Positions 1 through 8,737 of a stretch of 64,000 bases of DNA are shown here, one piece after another (the stretch's first letter is position 1; each line of letters opens with the position of its first letter). Position numbers and translations under genes: made by a program. The notes below the pieces were generated by a model. That model searched no databases, was not told the DNA's origin, and saw nothing but the letters and a program-made list of their open reading frames with translations. Source of the stretch: Kibdelosporangium philippinense (lineage in GTDB: Bacteria; Actinomycetota; Actinomycetes; Mycobacteriales; Pseudonocardiaceae); contig NZ_JAJVCN010000003.1 in NCBI RefSeq assembly GCF_021390435.2, forward strand, positions 1,741,501 through 1,805,500, given 5' to 3'.

Positions 1-699
1 GGTCCGGACGTGCAAACCCTCGGCGAGGTGTGCGCGCACGCGTTCGGCCTGCGCGGCCAGGAGTACTCGGAAGCGGTCTGGGACTCGTGGAAGAACGAGG
101 AAAACAAGTGGATCGTGCAGCTGCGCTGGACAGCGGGCCGCTCGGACAACCACGCACACTGGTCCTTCCACCCCGGTGCGCACGGCGGCACGGTGACTCC
201 GCTCGACGATCATGCCCATGACCTGCTCGACCCGAACCCGAACCGGTCTTTGCGGACCGTTCGGCCGGTGACCGAGCTGGCTCGGCAAGCGCTTGCGGTG
301 GAGGCTCCGCCGCGTCCGGAGCCTGCGGTTCAGCCTGAGCCGGTGTATCAGGAGGCTGAGCCGGTCTACCAGCCGCCTGTCCAGGAGGAGCCGGTTTATC
401 AGCAGCCGGTGCACCGGGAGCCTGAGCCTGTTCAGCCGCCTGCACCGGTGGCTTCTCCGGAGCCAGAGCCTGCGGTGGCTGAGGAGCCGTCGCCTGCTCC
501 TGAGCCGGAACCGGTGGTCGAGCCGGAGCCTGCGGCCGCGGCTACCAAGCCGGTGCAGGAAGAACTGGTACCCGAGCCTGAGCCAAAGCAAGAAGCCGCC
601 AAGGACAAGCCTGCACCTCGGCGCGGCAAGAAGAAGAACCACCCTGTCGTGCCCGCTTGGGAGGACGTCCTGCTCGGGGTTCGCTCCAACCGGGGCTAA
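1..699 (+). CDS. sepH: Septation protein SepH (DUF3071), C-terminal part
   Basis: The frame is open from base 1, so the 5' end lies outside the window and the GTG at 10 is internal. The visible 232 residues start with the end of the DUF3071 region (motifs VWDSWKNEENKW and HWSFHPGAHGG, visible residues 20-60). A long disordered Pro/Glu/Val-rich linker follows (about 95-200), with a basic tail PRRGKKKNH and a closing PAWEDVLLG motif. This layout is that of actinobacterial SepH, which in Streptomyces binds FtsZ and promotes its assembly at division septa. In mycobacteria sepH sits near the DUF2537 and TrmH genes, which also occur here at 8154-9550. Family assignment is fairly sure; the missing N-terminus prevents a full check. 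Confidence 0.8.
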   Translation, partial: GPDVQTLGEVCAHAFGLRGQEYSEAVWDSWKNEENKWIVQLRWTAGRSDNHAHWSFHPGAHGGTVTPLDDHAHDLLDPNPNRSLRTVRPVTELARQALAVEAPPRPEPAVQPEPVYQEAEPVYQPPVQEEPVYQQPVHREPEPVQPPAPVASPEPEPAVAEEPSPAPEPEPVVEPEPAAAATKPVQEELVPEPEPKQEAAKDKPAPRRGKKKNHPVVPAWEDVLLGVRSNRG

Positions 700-954
700 C
701 GACCCCTGGGTACCTGGGCCGAGGAGGCCTGGGCATTGCGGGACGAGGGCGTAGGCAAGCTCACGTGGCCCGGGAGCCCTTGGCTATCGGGGGCTGGGCC
801 AGGGCAAGCACCAAGCGGGCAAAGGCCAACAAGGCTGCCCGTAGGCCGAGAGCCGACGGGACCGAGCAAATCGAACAAAACCGGCAGGCACTGCCAAACC
901 TGCGGGCCATCAGACCGAGGCCAGCGGGACCGCGCTAGCAAGCCGACAGCCAGC

Positions 955-985
955 GAAAGGGGACAGGCTCAGCCTGTCCCCTTTC
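955..985. terminator. Bidirectional hairpin terminator between convergent genes
   Basis: A perfect 15-bp inverted repeat (GAAAGGGGACAGGCT and its complement) around a single base. It lies between sepH (+, ends 699) and the gene ending at 1139 on the minus strand, so it can serve both. I see no gene or other clear signal in the rest of the 700-1138 gap. Confidence 0.75.
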
Positions 986-1138
986 CCATGCCCCAGTTCC
1001 CCGCTCCCCACATCTGTCCCTTGGCCAAGCTCCTCCCCACCAGGAATTCGCCAGGGGGACCCCTGATTTTTACGCTATCGCAGGGGTACGACAGTTTTCC
1101 TGCACGCACGGGTTGACCTGCGGGAACAGCGTTGAAGG

Positions 1139-2092
1139 TCAGCGGATCGGGTTGTCGGCCCAGTTCGCTGGGTTGGTCGCGTCCGGGACGAACCGCACGG
1201 ACCCGATGACGGCCTTGGCCAGTGCAAGCTGGTCTATGACGTTCCACGTCGTGAGGTTCATCTTCGAGCCGCGGTCGGAGATGCCGATGTACTCGACCCC
1301 GTAGTCGTTGCCGACGACCGTGGCTTCGTGATCACCGAGTTTCTCCTTCGGTCCAGGTCCGTAGCCGCCCAAAGTCGCGGTGAGCATCATTGACCCGCGC
1401 TCGACCGCTTCGGAGGCACTCAGCAACACCGTGACCTTGATCGGCTCGGTGGGGTCGTACATCGTGATCACCGCGGCGACCTTCAACGCGCCCAGCGCGG
1501 CCTTGTCCACGGTGAACGGCACTTTCACCTTCTTGTCCTTGGCCACCGCCACGCTCTGGCGGATTTGCTCGGCACGAGCCTGCATGTCCGGTTCCGGCCC
1601 GACGACCTGCACCGTTGCCAACGCACCCGGGGCCCATTCGAACTTCACGTCGCCTGCGAACATCCCAGGACCTGGCCCTTTCACACCCATCTCGTCACGC
1701 GCCGCGCCCGGCGGGTACACGGTGATCAAACCTCCTCCGGTGCTGCCGTCGTCCCTGACAAGATCGATCGTCTGCCTGTCCCGGCCTGTCTTGTACAAGT
1801 TCGGCCGGAATCCGCCTGCTTTGCCCACCGTGACCGCCTCGTACAGCGGGCCGAACGCCGGCTCGGTCACGGCCGGGGCAACCGGGTCAGCGGAGTAAGC
1901 CGAGGACAGGATGGGCACGCTGGCTCCGATCAGCGCGAAAACGCCTGCCACGGCCACGGCACCAGCGACGATCCGGCGTCGGCTCATCCGCCTGCCCGCG
2001 ACCTTGGCCTTGGTGACGTCCACGGTGGACCGCGTGTCCGGGTCGAGTTCACGCAACGGTGCGAGCATCCGCTGCCCTTCGTTTTCAGTCAT
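1139..2092 (-). CDS. Membrane-anchored partner of ECF sigma factor (putative anti-sigma)
   Basis: A 317-residue protein with a short charged N-terminus, one membrane segment (about residues 41-63, after the basic stretch RRMSRRR) and an extracytoplasmic domain of about 250 residues. It starts where the ECF sigma gene ends. A GTG at 2101 and an ATG at 2098 are possible, but ATG 2092 has GAGAGG eight bases upstream and is preferred. Genes of this shape downstream of SigE-type ECF sigma factors (CU044_5270-like family) are usually treated as anti-sigma or sigma-associated membrane proteins. No HXXXCXXC anti-sigma zinc motif is present, so inhibition of the sigma factor is inferred from context only. 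Confidence 0.6.
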   Translation of the reverse strand: MTENEGQRMLAPLRELDPDTRSTVDVTKAKVAGRRMSRRRIVAGAVAVAGVFALIGASVPILSSAYSADPVAPAVTEPAFGPLYEAVTVGKAGGFRPNLYKTGRDRQTIDLVRDDGSTGGGLITVYPPGAARDEMGVKGPGPGMFAGDVKFEWAPGALATVQVVGPEPDMQARAEQIRQSVAVAKDKKVKVPFTVDKAALGALKVAAVITMYDPTEPIKVTVLLSASEAVERGSMMLTATLGGYGPGPKEKLGDHEATVVGNDYGVEYIGISDRGSKMNLTTWNVIDQLALAKAVIGSVRFVPDATNPANWADNPIR

Positions 2093-2097
2093 GCCCA

Positions 2098-2601
2098 TCA
2101 CCTCTCAGCCAGCAGGTTCATGTCGCCAAGGTGTTTGCGCAGAGTTGCCAGGCCGAGCGAGGTCTGGCTTTTCACGGTGCCCGCCGAGCACTTCAAGGCG
2201 TGCGCGACCGCCTCGACTGGCATGTCATAGAGGAACCGCAGCACCAGCACGGCTCGTTGCCGTGGCGGGACCCGGCGCAGTGCTGTGTGCAGGACTTGGC
2301 TGGTCTCGATGTCGGGTCCGCGGACCGGGATGTCCGGTGGTTCGTCGACCACGCGGGTCCGGGAGAACCAGCCTGTGCGTTGTTCGGTCAAGAAAGCCCG
2401 GACCACGATGGCCCGGACGTAGGCGTCAAGGTTGTCCGCCGCCTGTGCCTTTCGCCAGTGCACGTACAGCTTGGTGATCGCGTTCTGGACGATGTCGTCC
2501 GCGCGATGGCTGTCTCCGCACAGCAGGTAGGCGATTCTGCGTAAGGCAGGCAACCGGACGGTGACGTACTCGGTGTAGCGCTCTTCGTCTGACGCTCGCA
2601 C
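2098..2601 (-). CDS. ECF RNA polymerase sigma factor, SigE-like family
   Basis: A 167-residue protein starting with GTG, a typical size for the small actinobacterial SigE-family ECF sigma factors. Region 2 spans about residues 10-75 (LPALRRIAYLLCGD, then ADDIVQNAITKLYVHW) and binds core polymerase and the -10 element. Region 4 spans about 108-160 (LRRVPPRQRAVLVLRFLYD, then the helix-turn-helix CSAGTVKSQTSLGLATLRKH). The next gene overlaps its stop codon, so sigma factor and membrane partner are translationally coupled. Target genes are unknown. Confidence 0.9.
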   Translation of the reverse strand: MRASDEERYTEYVTVRLPALRRIAYLLCGDSHRADDIVQNAITKLYVHWRKAQAADNLDAYVRAIVVRAFLTEQRTGWFSRTRVVDEPPDIPVRGPDIETSQVLHTALRRVPPRQRAVLVLRFLYDMPVEAVAHALKCSAGTVKSQTSLGLATLRKHLGDMNLLAER

Positions 2602-2645
2602 AACCCACCCCCTTTCATCAGGGGGACAACGCCAGAAACACCATC

Positions 2646-2671
2646 GGTTGTGTGGCGCCGGTCACACAACC
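2646..2671 (-). terminator. Hairpin at the end of the GT-C-like membrane gene
   Basis: Nine-bp perfect arms (GGTTGTGTG/CACACAACC) around an 8-base loop. The hairpin overlaps the last codons and stop of the minus-strand gene ending at 2662 and probably ends its transcript before the sigma gene begins. Confidence 0.5.
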
Positions 2672-4401
2672 CATGTCCAGACCCCGCCAACATAGGTTCC
2701 GTGACCGAACAACAGTTCGCACACCGCGCGAAGCTCACGCTGCCGTTCATGCGGCCCGAGCACGACCACTCCGGCCCGCCAATACCGCAGGTCGATCCGA
2801 GCCTGCGCGATCTCCGCGGGGCCGATCGTGCGGTCGTACCCCTGAGCGACCTCGTCAAGCAGGCGGCTCGTGGGCCGCTGGACCGCGCCGTAGTGCCCAA
2901 GCTCCTCGCGGTCGGGCCCGACGAAGTAGCCCTCGGCCATGTTGAACCCCATGCCCGCTTGGGCCTGCCAATACAGGGGCAGCGAGTTCCCTGGGCCCGC
3001 CAAGGGCACGGTTACGACCGATTTGTCCGGTCCTGCGTTGGCACGCCACATGCCCTCGGTGAAGTACGCCGGGGTGTCCGCGCGCGAGATGATGGGCAGT
3101 GGGGTCGGAGCCAGTGGGATCAAGATCGCGGCCAATGCCCCGAACCACAGCAGCCGCAGCGGGATGTGCGTCGCATGCTGCGCGAGCGTGAGAATTCGAT
3201 AGCACGCCATGGCGAGCAAGATGCCAATCAACGGCACGCAAGCCATGAACAGCCGCGGCCCGAGCATCGAGTCGTACAACGGCAGCTCGGATACCAGTTG
3301 CCACGGCAACGGGAACCCGGTGTTCTCGCCGTTGATCTTGAGTTCCCACCCGAGGGACAGCACAGCCATCGCGACCGTCGTGATCACGAGAGCACGAGCC
3401 GCGGCCACGCGCCAGAGCCAGATCGCCAGTACGACCAAGAAGATCACCAACGGCCAGCCCAGGAAGGCGTTTTCCTCCGTCGGGTTGATCGCGACCTTGC
3501 CCGCGGACTCCGGATCCCCGGCGATCGAGTAACTCCCGAAGGCCGTGATCGACGCCAGGTCGTTGCCTGCCGGTCCATGCCCGAGACCGTCGTAACTCTG
3601 CGGCCCCACGAACTGCTGCCACAAGGGATAAGCCACCAGGACAAGCGTGACCGCGGCCCCGATTCCGATGCCTTTGAGCAAATGCTTGCTCAACACCGAT
3701 GGCCAGGCCAGCCCGAAGATCAGCAGGGCCGTCGCCGTGATCAGCAATGGCTCTTCGCCGAGGAATACCTGATATGCCACCAGCAGGCCGAGGATCACGC
3801 CGTGCTTCACCAGCTTTTCGCCTCTGGCGAGGTGGATCAGCCGGGAGACGATGAACGGCACCAGGAACAACGCCGTGAAGTTCGGGTGCGCGGTCGCGTG
3901 CGTCACCATCGGCGGCGCGAAGGCGCAGAACGCTCCACCGATCGCCGCCGCTGTCCGGCTGTCCACCATGTGGCGGGAGATCACCCAGTACCAGCCGGCC
4001 GCGTTCGCCGCGACGCTTCCCGTCAACGCGACCGTCCATGTCACGGTCGAGCCGAAGAGCCATGTGATCGGCGCCAGTGGGATTCCCAGGCCGAGCACCG
4101 ACGTGTTGGCCATCATGTTCACGCCGGTCGGGTAGTTCTGCAGCGTCGTGAAGAACGCGTCGCCCGGTGCGGCCGCCGCCAGCGCGAAGAACCACTCGAA
4201 CATGTTCTGGTCCTGCATGCTGTTGTACAGGTAGCCGTTACGCAGGTCCGTCCACATCAGACTGTAGAGCAGTACGGAAGCCAGTACGTAGATCCCGATC
4301 ACGATCAGGTCGCGCGCGGTCACGCGCGTCGTCACGTGTCGGATCACCGGGCTCTTCTGCAGCACATTAGAAAGACCCTTCGGACCGCTAGCAGGTTGCA
4401 T
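2662..4401 (-). CDS. Polytopic membrane protein, GT-C glycosyltransferase-like
   Basis: About 579 residues with ten or more predicted membrane segments, followed by a soluble C-terminal domain of about 150 residues. The N-terminal membrane region has an extracytoplasmic loop with acidic and aromatic residues (WTDLRNGYLYNSMQDQNMFE), and later loops contain HPNFTALF and GEEPLL, as in GT-C-fold polyprenyl-phosphate-sugar transferases. No specific family or sugar can be named. I prefer ATG 4401 (GGGG five bases upstream) over GTG 4473, because the longer form would cover the SoxR-like box and the divergent ABC promoter. It is divergent from the exporter and may share its intergenic control region. 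Confidence 0.55.
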   Translation of the reverse strand: MQPASGPKGLSNVLQKSPVIRHVTTRVTARDLIVIGIYVLASVLLYSLMWTDLRNGYLYNSMQDQNMFEWFFALAAAAPGDAFFTTLQNYPTGVNMMANTSVLGLGIPLAPITWLFGSTVTWTVALTGSVAANAAGWYWVISRHMVDSRTAAAIGGAFCAFAPPMVTHATAHPNFTALFLVPFIVSRLIHLARGEKLVKHGVILGLLVAYQVFLGEEPLLITATALLIFGLAWPSVLSKHLLKGIGIGAAVTLVLVAYPLWQQFVGPQSYDGLGHGPAGNDLASITAFGSYSIAGDPESAGKVAINPTEENAFLGWPLVIFLVVLAIWLWRVAAARALVITTVAMAVLSLGWELKINGENTGFPLPWQLVSELPLYDSMLGPRLFMACVPLIGILLAMACYRILTLAQHATHIPLRLLWFGALAAILIPLAPTPLPIISRADTPAYFTEGMWRANAGPDKSVVTVPLAGPGNSLPLYWQAQAGMGFNMAEGYFVGPDREELGHYGAVQRPTSRLLDEVAQGYDRTIGPAEIAQARIDLRYWRAGVVVLGPHERQRELRAVCELLFGHGTYVGGVWTWVV

Positions 4402-4415
4402 CGAGTCCCCGACAG

Positions 4416-4446
4416 TTGACCTCAAGTGTGCTTGAGGTCGCACGAT
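4416..4446 (+). promoter_or_regulatory. MerR-type promoter with SoxR box driving the ABC exporter
   Basis: An 18-bp palindrome CCTCAAG-TGTG-CTTGAGG (4420-4437, extended to GAC...GTC at 4418-4439) sits between -35 TTGACC (4416-4421) and a weak -10 CACGAT (4441-4446). The 19-bp spacer is the overlong spacing typical of MerR/SoxR-activated promoters. The arms match the known SoxR operator CCTCAAG-N4-CTTGAGG exactly. On the opposite strand no -35 flanks the box, so it points at the exporter genes. Confidence 0.75.
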
Positions 4447-4525
4447 GGCGAGGAAATTCGGATGCACCGGCACAGCGTTCCTTTGTAACGTCGAGGGCTG
4501 GCACGAAGAAGTTTGGGGGCACGGA

Positions 4526-6298
4526 ATGAAACAGGCGGAGCAACCGCGCTCGGCCTATCAATCCTTGTGGCGCCTTGGCCCGTACGCGCGGCCGTGGCGC
4601 CGATACCTGATACTCGGGATCATCGCCACAGTCGGCGGAATGGCCGCGGGACTGACTATTCCACTGGTGATCCAGAGCATTCTCGACGGCCCCATCGCCA
4701 GGGGTGAGATCTCCGGCCTGCTCTGGCCGGTACTCGCGGTGGCGCTGCTCGGCTCCGCGGAGGCCGGGCTTTTCTATTTCCGCCGGAAGGTACTCGCCCG
4801 GCCGACAACGCACATCGAAGCGCGCATGCGCCGCGACCTCTACGCGCACCTGCAGCGGCTGCCGGTCTCGTTTCACGATCGCTGGCAGTCCGGGCAGCTG
4901 CTGTCCCGCGCGGTGGCCGACCTGTCCACCATCCGCGGGTTCATCGCGTTCGTCGCGATCTTCCTTGTGGTCAACAGCCTTACCCTGCTCGGCGGCCTGA
5001 TCGTGCTGTTCGGCCTGAACTTCTGGCTCGGTCTGACGGTACTTCTCGCCGCGCTGCCGCTGATCACGATCTCCACGGTGTTCGAGCGTAAATACAAGGT
5101 CGTCGCCCGGCTCGCGCAGGACCAGGATGGCGACCTCGCGACCACGGTCGAGGAATCCGCACTGGGCATCCGGGTGCTCAAGGCGTTCGGCCGCGGCCCG
5201 CACCTGGCAGGCAAGTTCCGCAAGCAGGCCAAGCTGTTGCGCGGTACGGAACTGCGCAAGGTGCGGATCTCGTCGTTGCTGTGGGGCGCGATCGTCCTGC
5301 TGCCGGAAATCGGCATCGCTGGGCAGCTGCTGGTGGGCACGACCGGCATCGTCAACGGGACGATGACCGTCGGCACGCTGGTCGCGGCCATGGCCGTGGC
5401 CGCGTATCTGCGGTGGCCGACCGATTCGATCGGCTGGCTGCTGGCGGAGACCAACATGGCCGCTGCCGCCGCTGACCGGTACTTCGAGGTGATGGACGAG
5501 CCGGTGACGGTGGCCGATCCGGCGGACGCCAAGCCGGCAGCCAGCCCAGCTCGTGGTCACCTCCGGTTCAGCAACGTCCATTTCAGGCACTCCGAGGGCA
5601 GCAAGGAAATCCTCAGCGGGGTGGACCTCGACGTGCGGCCCGGGGAAACCGTAGCGCTTGTCGGCGCGACCGGTTCCGGCAAGACGACGCTGACCGCGTT
5701 GGTGCCGCGCCTTGCCGACGTGACCGGCGGCCAGATCACCATCGATGGCGTGAACGTGGCCGACATGCGACTGGCTGACCTGCGGACATTGGTGTCGATG
5801 GCGTTCGAGGAGCCGGTGCTGTTCTCCGCGAGCGTGCGGGAGAACGTGGCGCTCGGCACAGGCGAGGCCACCGACGAGCAGGTCTGGCAGGCATTGCGGA
5901 TCGCTCAGGCGGACAAGTTCGTCGAGGCGTTGCCGTGGGGCTTGGACACCCGGATCGGCGAACAGGGCCTGTCGCTTTCCGGCGGACAACGGCAGCGGTT
6001 GGCGCTGGCCAGGGCGATCGTGGGCAGGCCGTCGGTCCTCGTGCTCGACGACCCTTTGTCCGCTTTGGACGTGCACACCGAGGCCGAAGTGGAACGCGCG
6101 TTGCGTGAGGTGCTTTCCGGGGTGACCGCGCTGGTCGTGGCGCACCGGCCGAGCACGGTCCAGCTCGCCGACCGGGTGGCGATGCTGGCCGATGGGCGTA
6201 TCGCGGCCGTCGGTACCCATTCGGAACTACTGGCGAGCAACCCGGCTTACCGGAAGCTTTTGTCCACTTTGGATGCACCTGAGGAGGTGAGGGCATGA
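4526..6298 (+). CDS. ABC exporter half-transporter with degenerate ATPase site
   Basis: A 590-residue type IV ABC exporter subunit: six membrane helices (residues ~25-300) then a nucleotide-binding domain. Motifs are Walker A GATGSGKTT, signature LSLSGGQRQR, Walker B VLVLDDPLSALD and H-loop VVAHRPST. The catalytic glutamate after Walker B is replaced by aspartate (LDD rather than LDE) and the Q-loop reads AFEEP, features of the non-hydrolysing half of heterodimeric exporters. ATG 4526 has GGGGG six bases upstream; the in-frame ATG at 4445 overlaps the promoter -10 and is rejected. It overlaps the partner gene by ATGA. Regulation by SoxR suggests export of redox-active compounds, but the substrate is unknown. 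Confidence 0.85.
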   Translation: MKQAEQPRSAYQSLWRLGPYARPWRRYLILGIIATVGGMAAGLTIPLVIQSILDGPIARGEISGLLWPVLAVALLGSAEAGLFYFRRKVLARPTTHIEARMRRDLYAHLQRLPVSFHDRWQSGQLLSRAVADLSTIRGFIAFVAIFLVVNSLTLLGGLIVLFGLNFWLGLTVLLAALPLITISTVFERKYKVVARLAQDQDGDLATTVEESALGIRVLKAFGRGPHLAGKFRKQAKLLRGTELRKVRISSLLWGAIVLLPEIGIAGQLLVGTTGIVNGTMTVGTLVAAMAVAAYLRWPTDSIGWLLAETNMAAAAADRYFEVMDEPVTVADPADAKPAASPARGHLRFSNVHFRHSEGSKEILSGVDLDVRPGETVALVGATGSGKTTLTALVPRLADVTGGQITIDGVNVADMRLADLRTLVSMAFEEPVLFSASVRENVALGTGEATDEQVWQALRIAQADKFVEALPWGLDTRIGEQGLSLSGGQRQRLALARAIVGRPSVLVLDDPLSALDVHTEAEVERALREVLSGVTALVVAHRPSTVQLADRVAMLADGRIAAVGTHSELLASNPAYRKLLSTLDAPEEVRA

Positions 6299-8115
6299 CG
6301 CAGGACGATTCGTGGCGTGGCGTCGCCGCGGAAGAGGTCCAGGAGCTGGACGCGAAAGTCGGCGCCAAACTGCAGGCGCGGTCACGCAAGCTGCTCGGAT
6401 CGCTTGTCCGCCCGCACCTCTGGCCCGCCGCGGCCGCGCTGACGCTGGTGGTCTTGCAGAACCTGGTGTCGCTGGCGGGTCCGTTGCTGATCGCCGCGGC
6501 GATCGACACCGGCATCCCGTCGGCACTCCGGGGCGACACCAGCATTCTCGCGTGGTGCATCGGCGGTTACGCACTGAGCGCGATCGCCAACTCCGGCTTG
6601 CTGATGGCGTTCCAGCGGCTGGCCGCGCGGATCAGCCAGAACGTGTTGCTCGACCTGCGTGGGCGGCTGTTCCGGCACGTACAACGGCTTTCCTTGTCGT
6701 TCCACGAGTCCTACACGTCCGGCAAGGTCATCTCCAGGCTGACCGCGGACATGGACTCGATTGGCAAGCTGCTGGAAGACGGCTTGGACAACCTGCTGAA
6801 CGCGGTGCTGTCGCTGGCGTTCATCGGGACGTTGCTGCTCATCCTCGACGTGCCGCTCGCGTTGATCGTGATGGCGGGCTTCATCCCGCTTGTGTTGACG
6901 TTGCGCTGGTTCCGGGTCACTTCCGGCCGGGCGTACCGGCGGACGCGCACGGCGATCGCCAAGGTGATCGTGCAGTTCGTCGAGACCATGAACGGAATCC
7001 GCGCGGTGCAAGCGTTCCGCCGCGAGCACCGCAATGAGTCCATTATGGACGTCGACAACGCCGAGTACCGGGATGCCAACTACACCGCCACGAGCGCGGT
7101 CGCGACATTCGCGGCGATGGTGCGGTTCATCGGCAACGTATCGCTGGCGATCGTCCTCGGGATCGGTGCGTGGCGGGTCACCGGCGGCAGCTTGGAACTC
7201 GGCGTGCTGACCGCGTTCACGCTGTACCTGCGCCGGTTCTACGACCCGCTCGACGAGTTGGCGCAGGTCGCGAACTCGTACGCCTCGGCGAGCGCGGCGC
7301 TGGAGAAGATCTCCGGCGTCCTCGAAGAAGAGCCGACGGTCGTCGAAGCAGTCAAGCCGAAACCGTTGCCACCGGGCGGAACCATCGAGTTCCAGCAGGT
7401 CGAGTTCCGCTACGGCCCGGACACACCGGTTGTCCTGCCGAAGTTCGACCTGACCATCCCAGCTGGACAGACGGTCGCGCTCGTCGGTGCGACGGGTGCG
7501 GGCAAGTCCACGATCGCCAAGCTGGTCGCCAGGTTCTACGACCCGACGGCCGGATCCGTGCGACTGTCCGGAGTGGACCTTCGGGACGCGGCGGACGAGG
7601 ACCTGCGCGACAAGGTGGTCATGGTGACGCAGGAGAACTTCCTGTTCTCCGGCTCGGTCGCGGACAACATCGCGCTCGGCAAGCCGTCGGCGACCCGAGG
7701 CGAGATCGAGTCGGCGGCCGCGGCGGTCGGCGCGCACGAGTTCATCGCGGCGCTGCCGGATGGCTACGACACCGACGTGCGTAAGCGCGGTGGCAGGCTT
7801 TCCGCAGGTCAACGCCAGTTGGTCGCGTTCGCGCGAGCCTTCCTCGCCGACCCGGCCGTACTCGTGCTCGACGAGGCCACGTCCAGCCTGGACGTGCCCG
7901 GCGAACGAGCGGTGCAGGCGGCCCTGGAAACCGTGCTGACCGACCGGACAGCCGTGATCATGGCGCACCGCCTGTCAACAGTGCTGATCGCCGACCGTGT
8001 GCTCGTGGTCGAAGGCGGCCGGATCGTCGAAGACGGCTCCCCAGCCGACCTGGTAGCCGAAGGCCGAGGCGAGTTCGCGGCCCTGCACCAAGCCTGGCTC
8101 GAGAGTTTGGCCTGA
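6295..8115 (+). CDS. ABC exporter half-transporter, catalytic subunit
   Basis: A 606-residue partner of the upstream half-transporter: membrane domain (~50-335) followed by a canonical ATPase domain. It has Walker A GATGAGKST, Q-loop VTQENFLF, signature RLSAGQRQ, Walker B VLVLDEATSSLD with the catalytic Glu intact, and H-loop IMAHRLST. ATG 6295 lies inside the stop of the first subunit (ATGA), with GAGGAGG upstream, so the two are made together, presumably as a heterodimer with one working hydrolysis site. It is followed by a hairpin repeat at 8121-8153 that may end the transcript. Confidence 0.9.
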   Translation: MTQDDSWRGVAAEEVQELDAKVGAKLQARSRKLLGSLVRPHLWPAAAALTLVVLQNLVSLAGPLLIAAAIDTGIPSALRGDTSILAWCIGGYALSAIANSGLLMAFQRLAARISQNVLLDLRGRLFRHVQRLSLSFHESYTSGKVISRLTADMDSIGKLLEDGLDNLLNAVLSLAFIGTLLLILDVPLALIVMAGFIPLVLTLRWFRVTSGRAYRRTRTAIAKVIVQFVETMNGIRAVQAFRREHRNESIMDVDNAEYRDANYTATSAVATFAAMVRFIGNVSLAIVLGIGAWRVTGGSLELGVLTAFTLYLRRFYDPLDELAQVANSYASASAALEKISGVLEEEPTVVEAVKPKPLPPGGTIEFQQVEFRYGPDTPVVLPKFDLTIPAGQTVALVGATGAGKSTIAKLVARFYDPTAGSVRLSGVDLRDAADEDLRDKVVMVTQENFLFSGSVADNIALGKPSATRGEIESAAAAVGAHEFIAALPDGYDTDVRKRGGRLSAGQRQLVAFARAFLADPAVLVLDEATSSLDVPGERAVQAALETVLTDRTAVIMAHRLSTVLIADRVLVVEGGRIVEDGSPADLVAEGRGEFAALHQAWLESLA

Positions 8116-8120
8116 TCAAC

Positions 8121-8153
8121 CCTCGTGAGTGTTTTCGCCGGTCACTCACGAGG
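8121..8153. repeat. CTCGTGAGTG-type hairpin repeat, copy 1
   Basis: Inverted repeat CCTCGTGAGTG (8121-8131) and CACTCACGAGG (8143-8153) around an 11-base loop, between the convergent ABC and DUF2537-type genes. The same arm sequences recur at 34661-34708 and 63309-63378. Likely works as a terminator, but the conserved sequence suggests a dispersed repeat family. Confidence 0.7.
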
Positions 8154-8729
8154 TCAGAGCAGCACAAACAGGAGGCCGACCCAGCCGAGGGCGAGGCCTG
8201 CCGCGACTCCGAGGGCGACCCAGCGCCAGATCAGGACATTGCGGGCAAGCCAGACTGATGGCGCCAGGCCTGCGGTGACCACGGCATTGGCGCCGATCGC
8301 CAGCAACGCGCTGGTCTCGCTCAACGTGATCGCCAAGGTCAGCACGGCCGCGAACGTCACGATCGCCATCAGGCCGCTCACGGTCAGACCGGTCGGCCAC
8401 GGCGTCTCCTCGACCACCGGCTGAGGCGGCGCGGGAGGCTCCGGCGCGGCGTCGACGAACAGGACTTCGCCGGTCAAGGGGTCGTGGTAGCGCACGGTCA
8501 TCTGCAGGACCGCTGAGAGTCTGTCCGCGAGCTGCATGCCCCGCCGGGACACCAGGACGGCGGCCGAGGCGTCCTCTGGCGCGTCAGCGCGCTGCATGGC
8601 GGCCACGACCCGGGCCCATTCGTGCAGGTCCGTGGTCAGCTCGGCTGGCACGTCGAGCAGTTGCGGGTCGATGACCTCGTCATCAGGCCCGATGAGCTCG
8701 GCTCGCTCACGGTTCGTGCGCAATTCCAC
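8154..8729 (-). CDS. DUF2537-like membrane protein
   Basis: A 191-residue protein starting with GTG. The first ~110 residues are soluble (LLDVPAELTTDLHEWARVV; LVSRRGMQLADRLSAVL), and the rest forms about four closely spaced membrane helices ending in LGWVGLLFVLL. Its position next to a TrmH-type methyltransferase and near sepH matches the mycobacterial Rv0881-Rv0883c neighbourhood, where the equivalent gene is a DUF2537 membrane protein. It begins eight bases after the methyltransferase stop, so the two probably form an operon. Function unknown. Confidence 0.65.
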   Translation of the reverse strand: MELRTNRERAELIGPDDEVIDPQLLDVPAELTTDLHEWARVVAAMQRADAPEDASAAVLVSRRGMQLADRLSAVLQMTVRYHDPLTGEVLFVDAAPEPPAPPQPVVEETPWPTGLTVSGLMAIVTFAAVLTLAITLSETSALLAIGANAVVTAGLAPSVWLARNVLIWRWVALGVAAGLALGWVGLLFVLL

Positions 8730-8737
8730 GCCAACAG

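Noticed and set aside
4445..4525. Earlier ATG at 4445 for the first ABC subunit
   Set aside because: It overlaps the predicted -10 of the SoxR-type promoter, lacks a ribosome site, and adds residues foreign to the family.
2650..6220. Very long antisense frames opposite the membrane protein and ABC genes (for example 2650-4419 + and 4388-6220 -)
   Set aside because: They are Arg/His/Gln/Asp-rich shadows produced by high GC codon use and have no domains; the opposite strands encode clear families.
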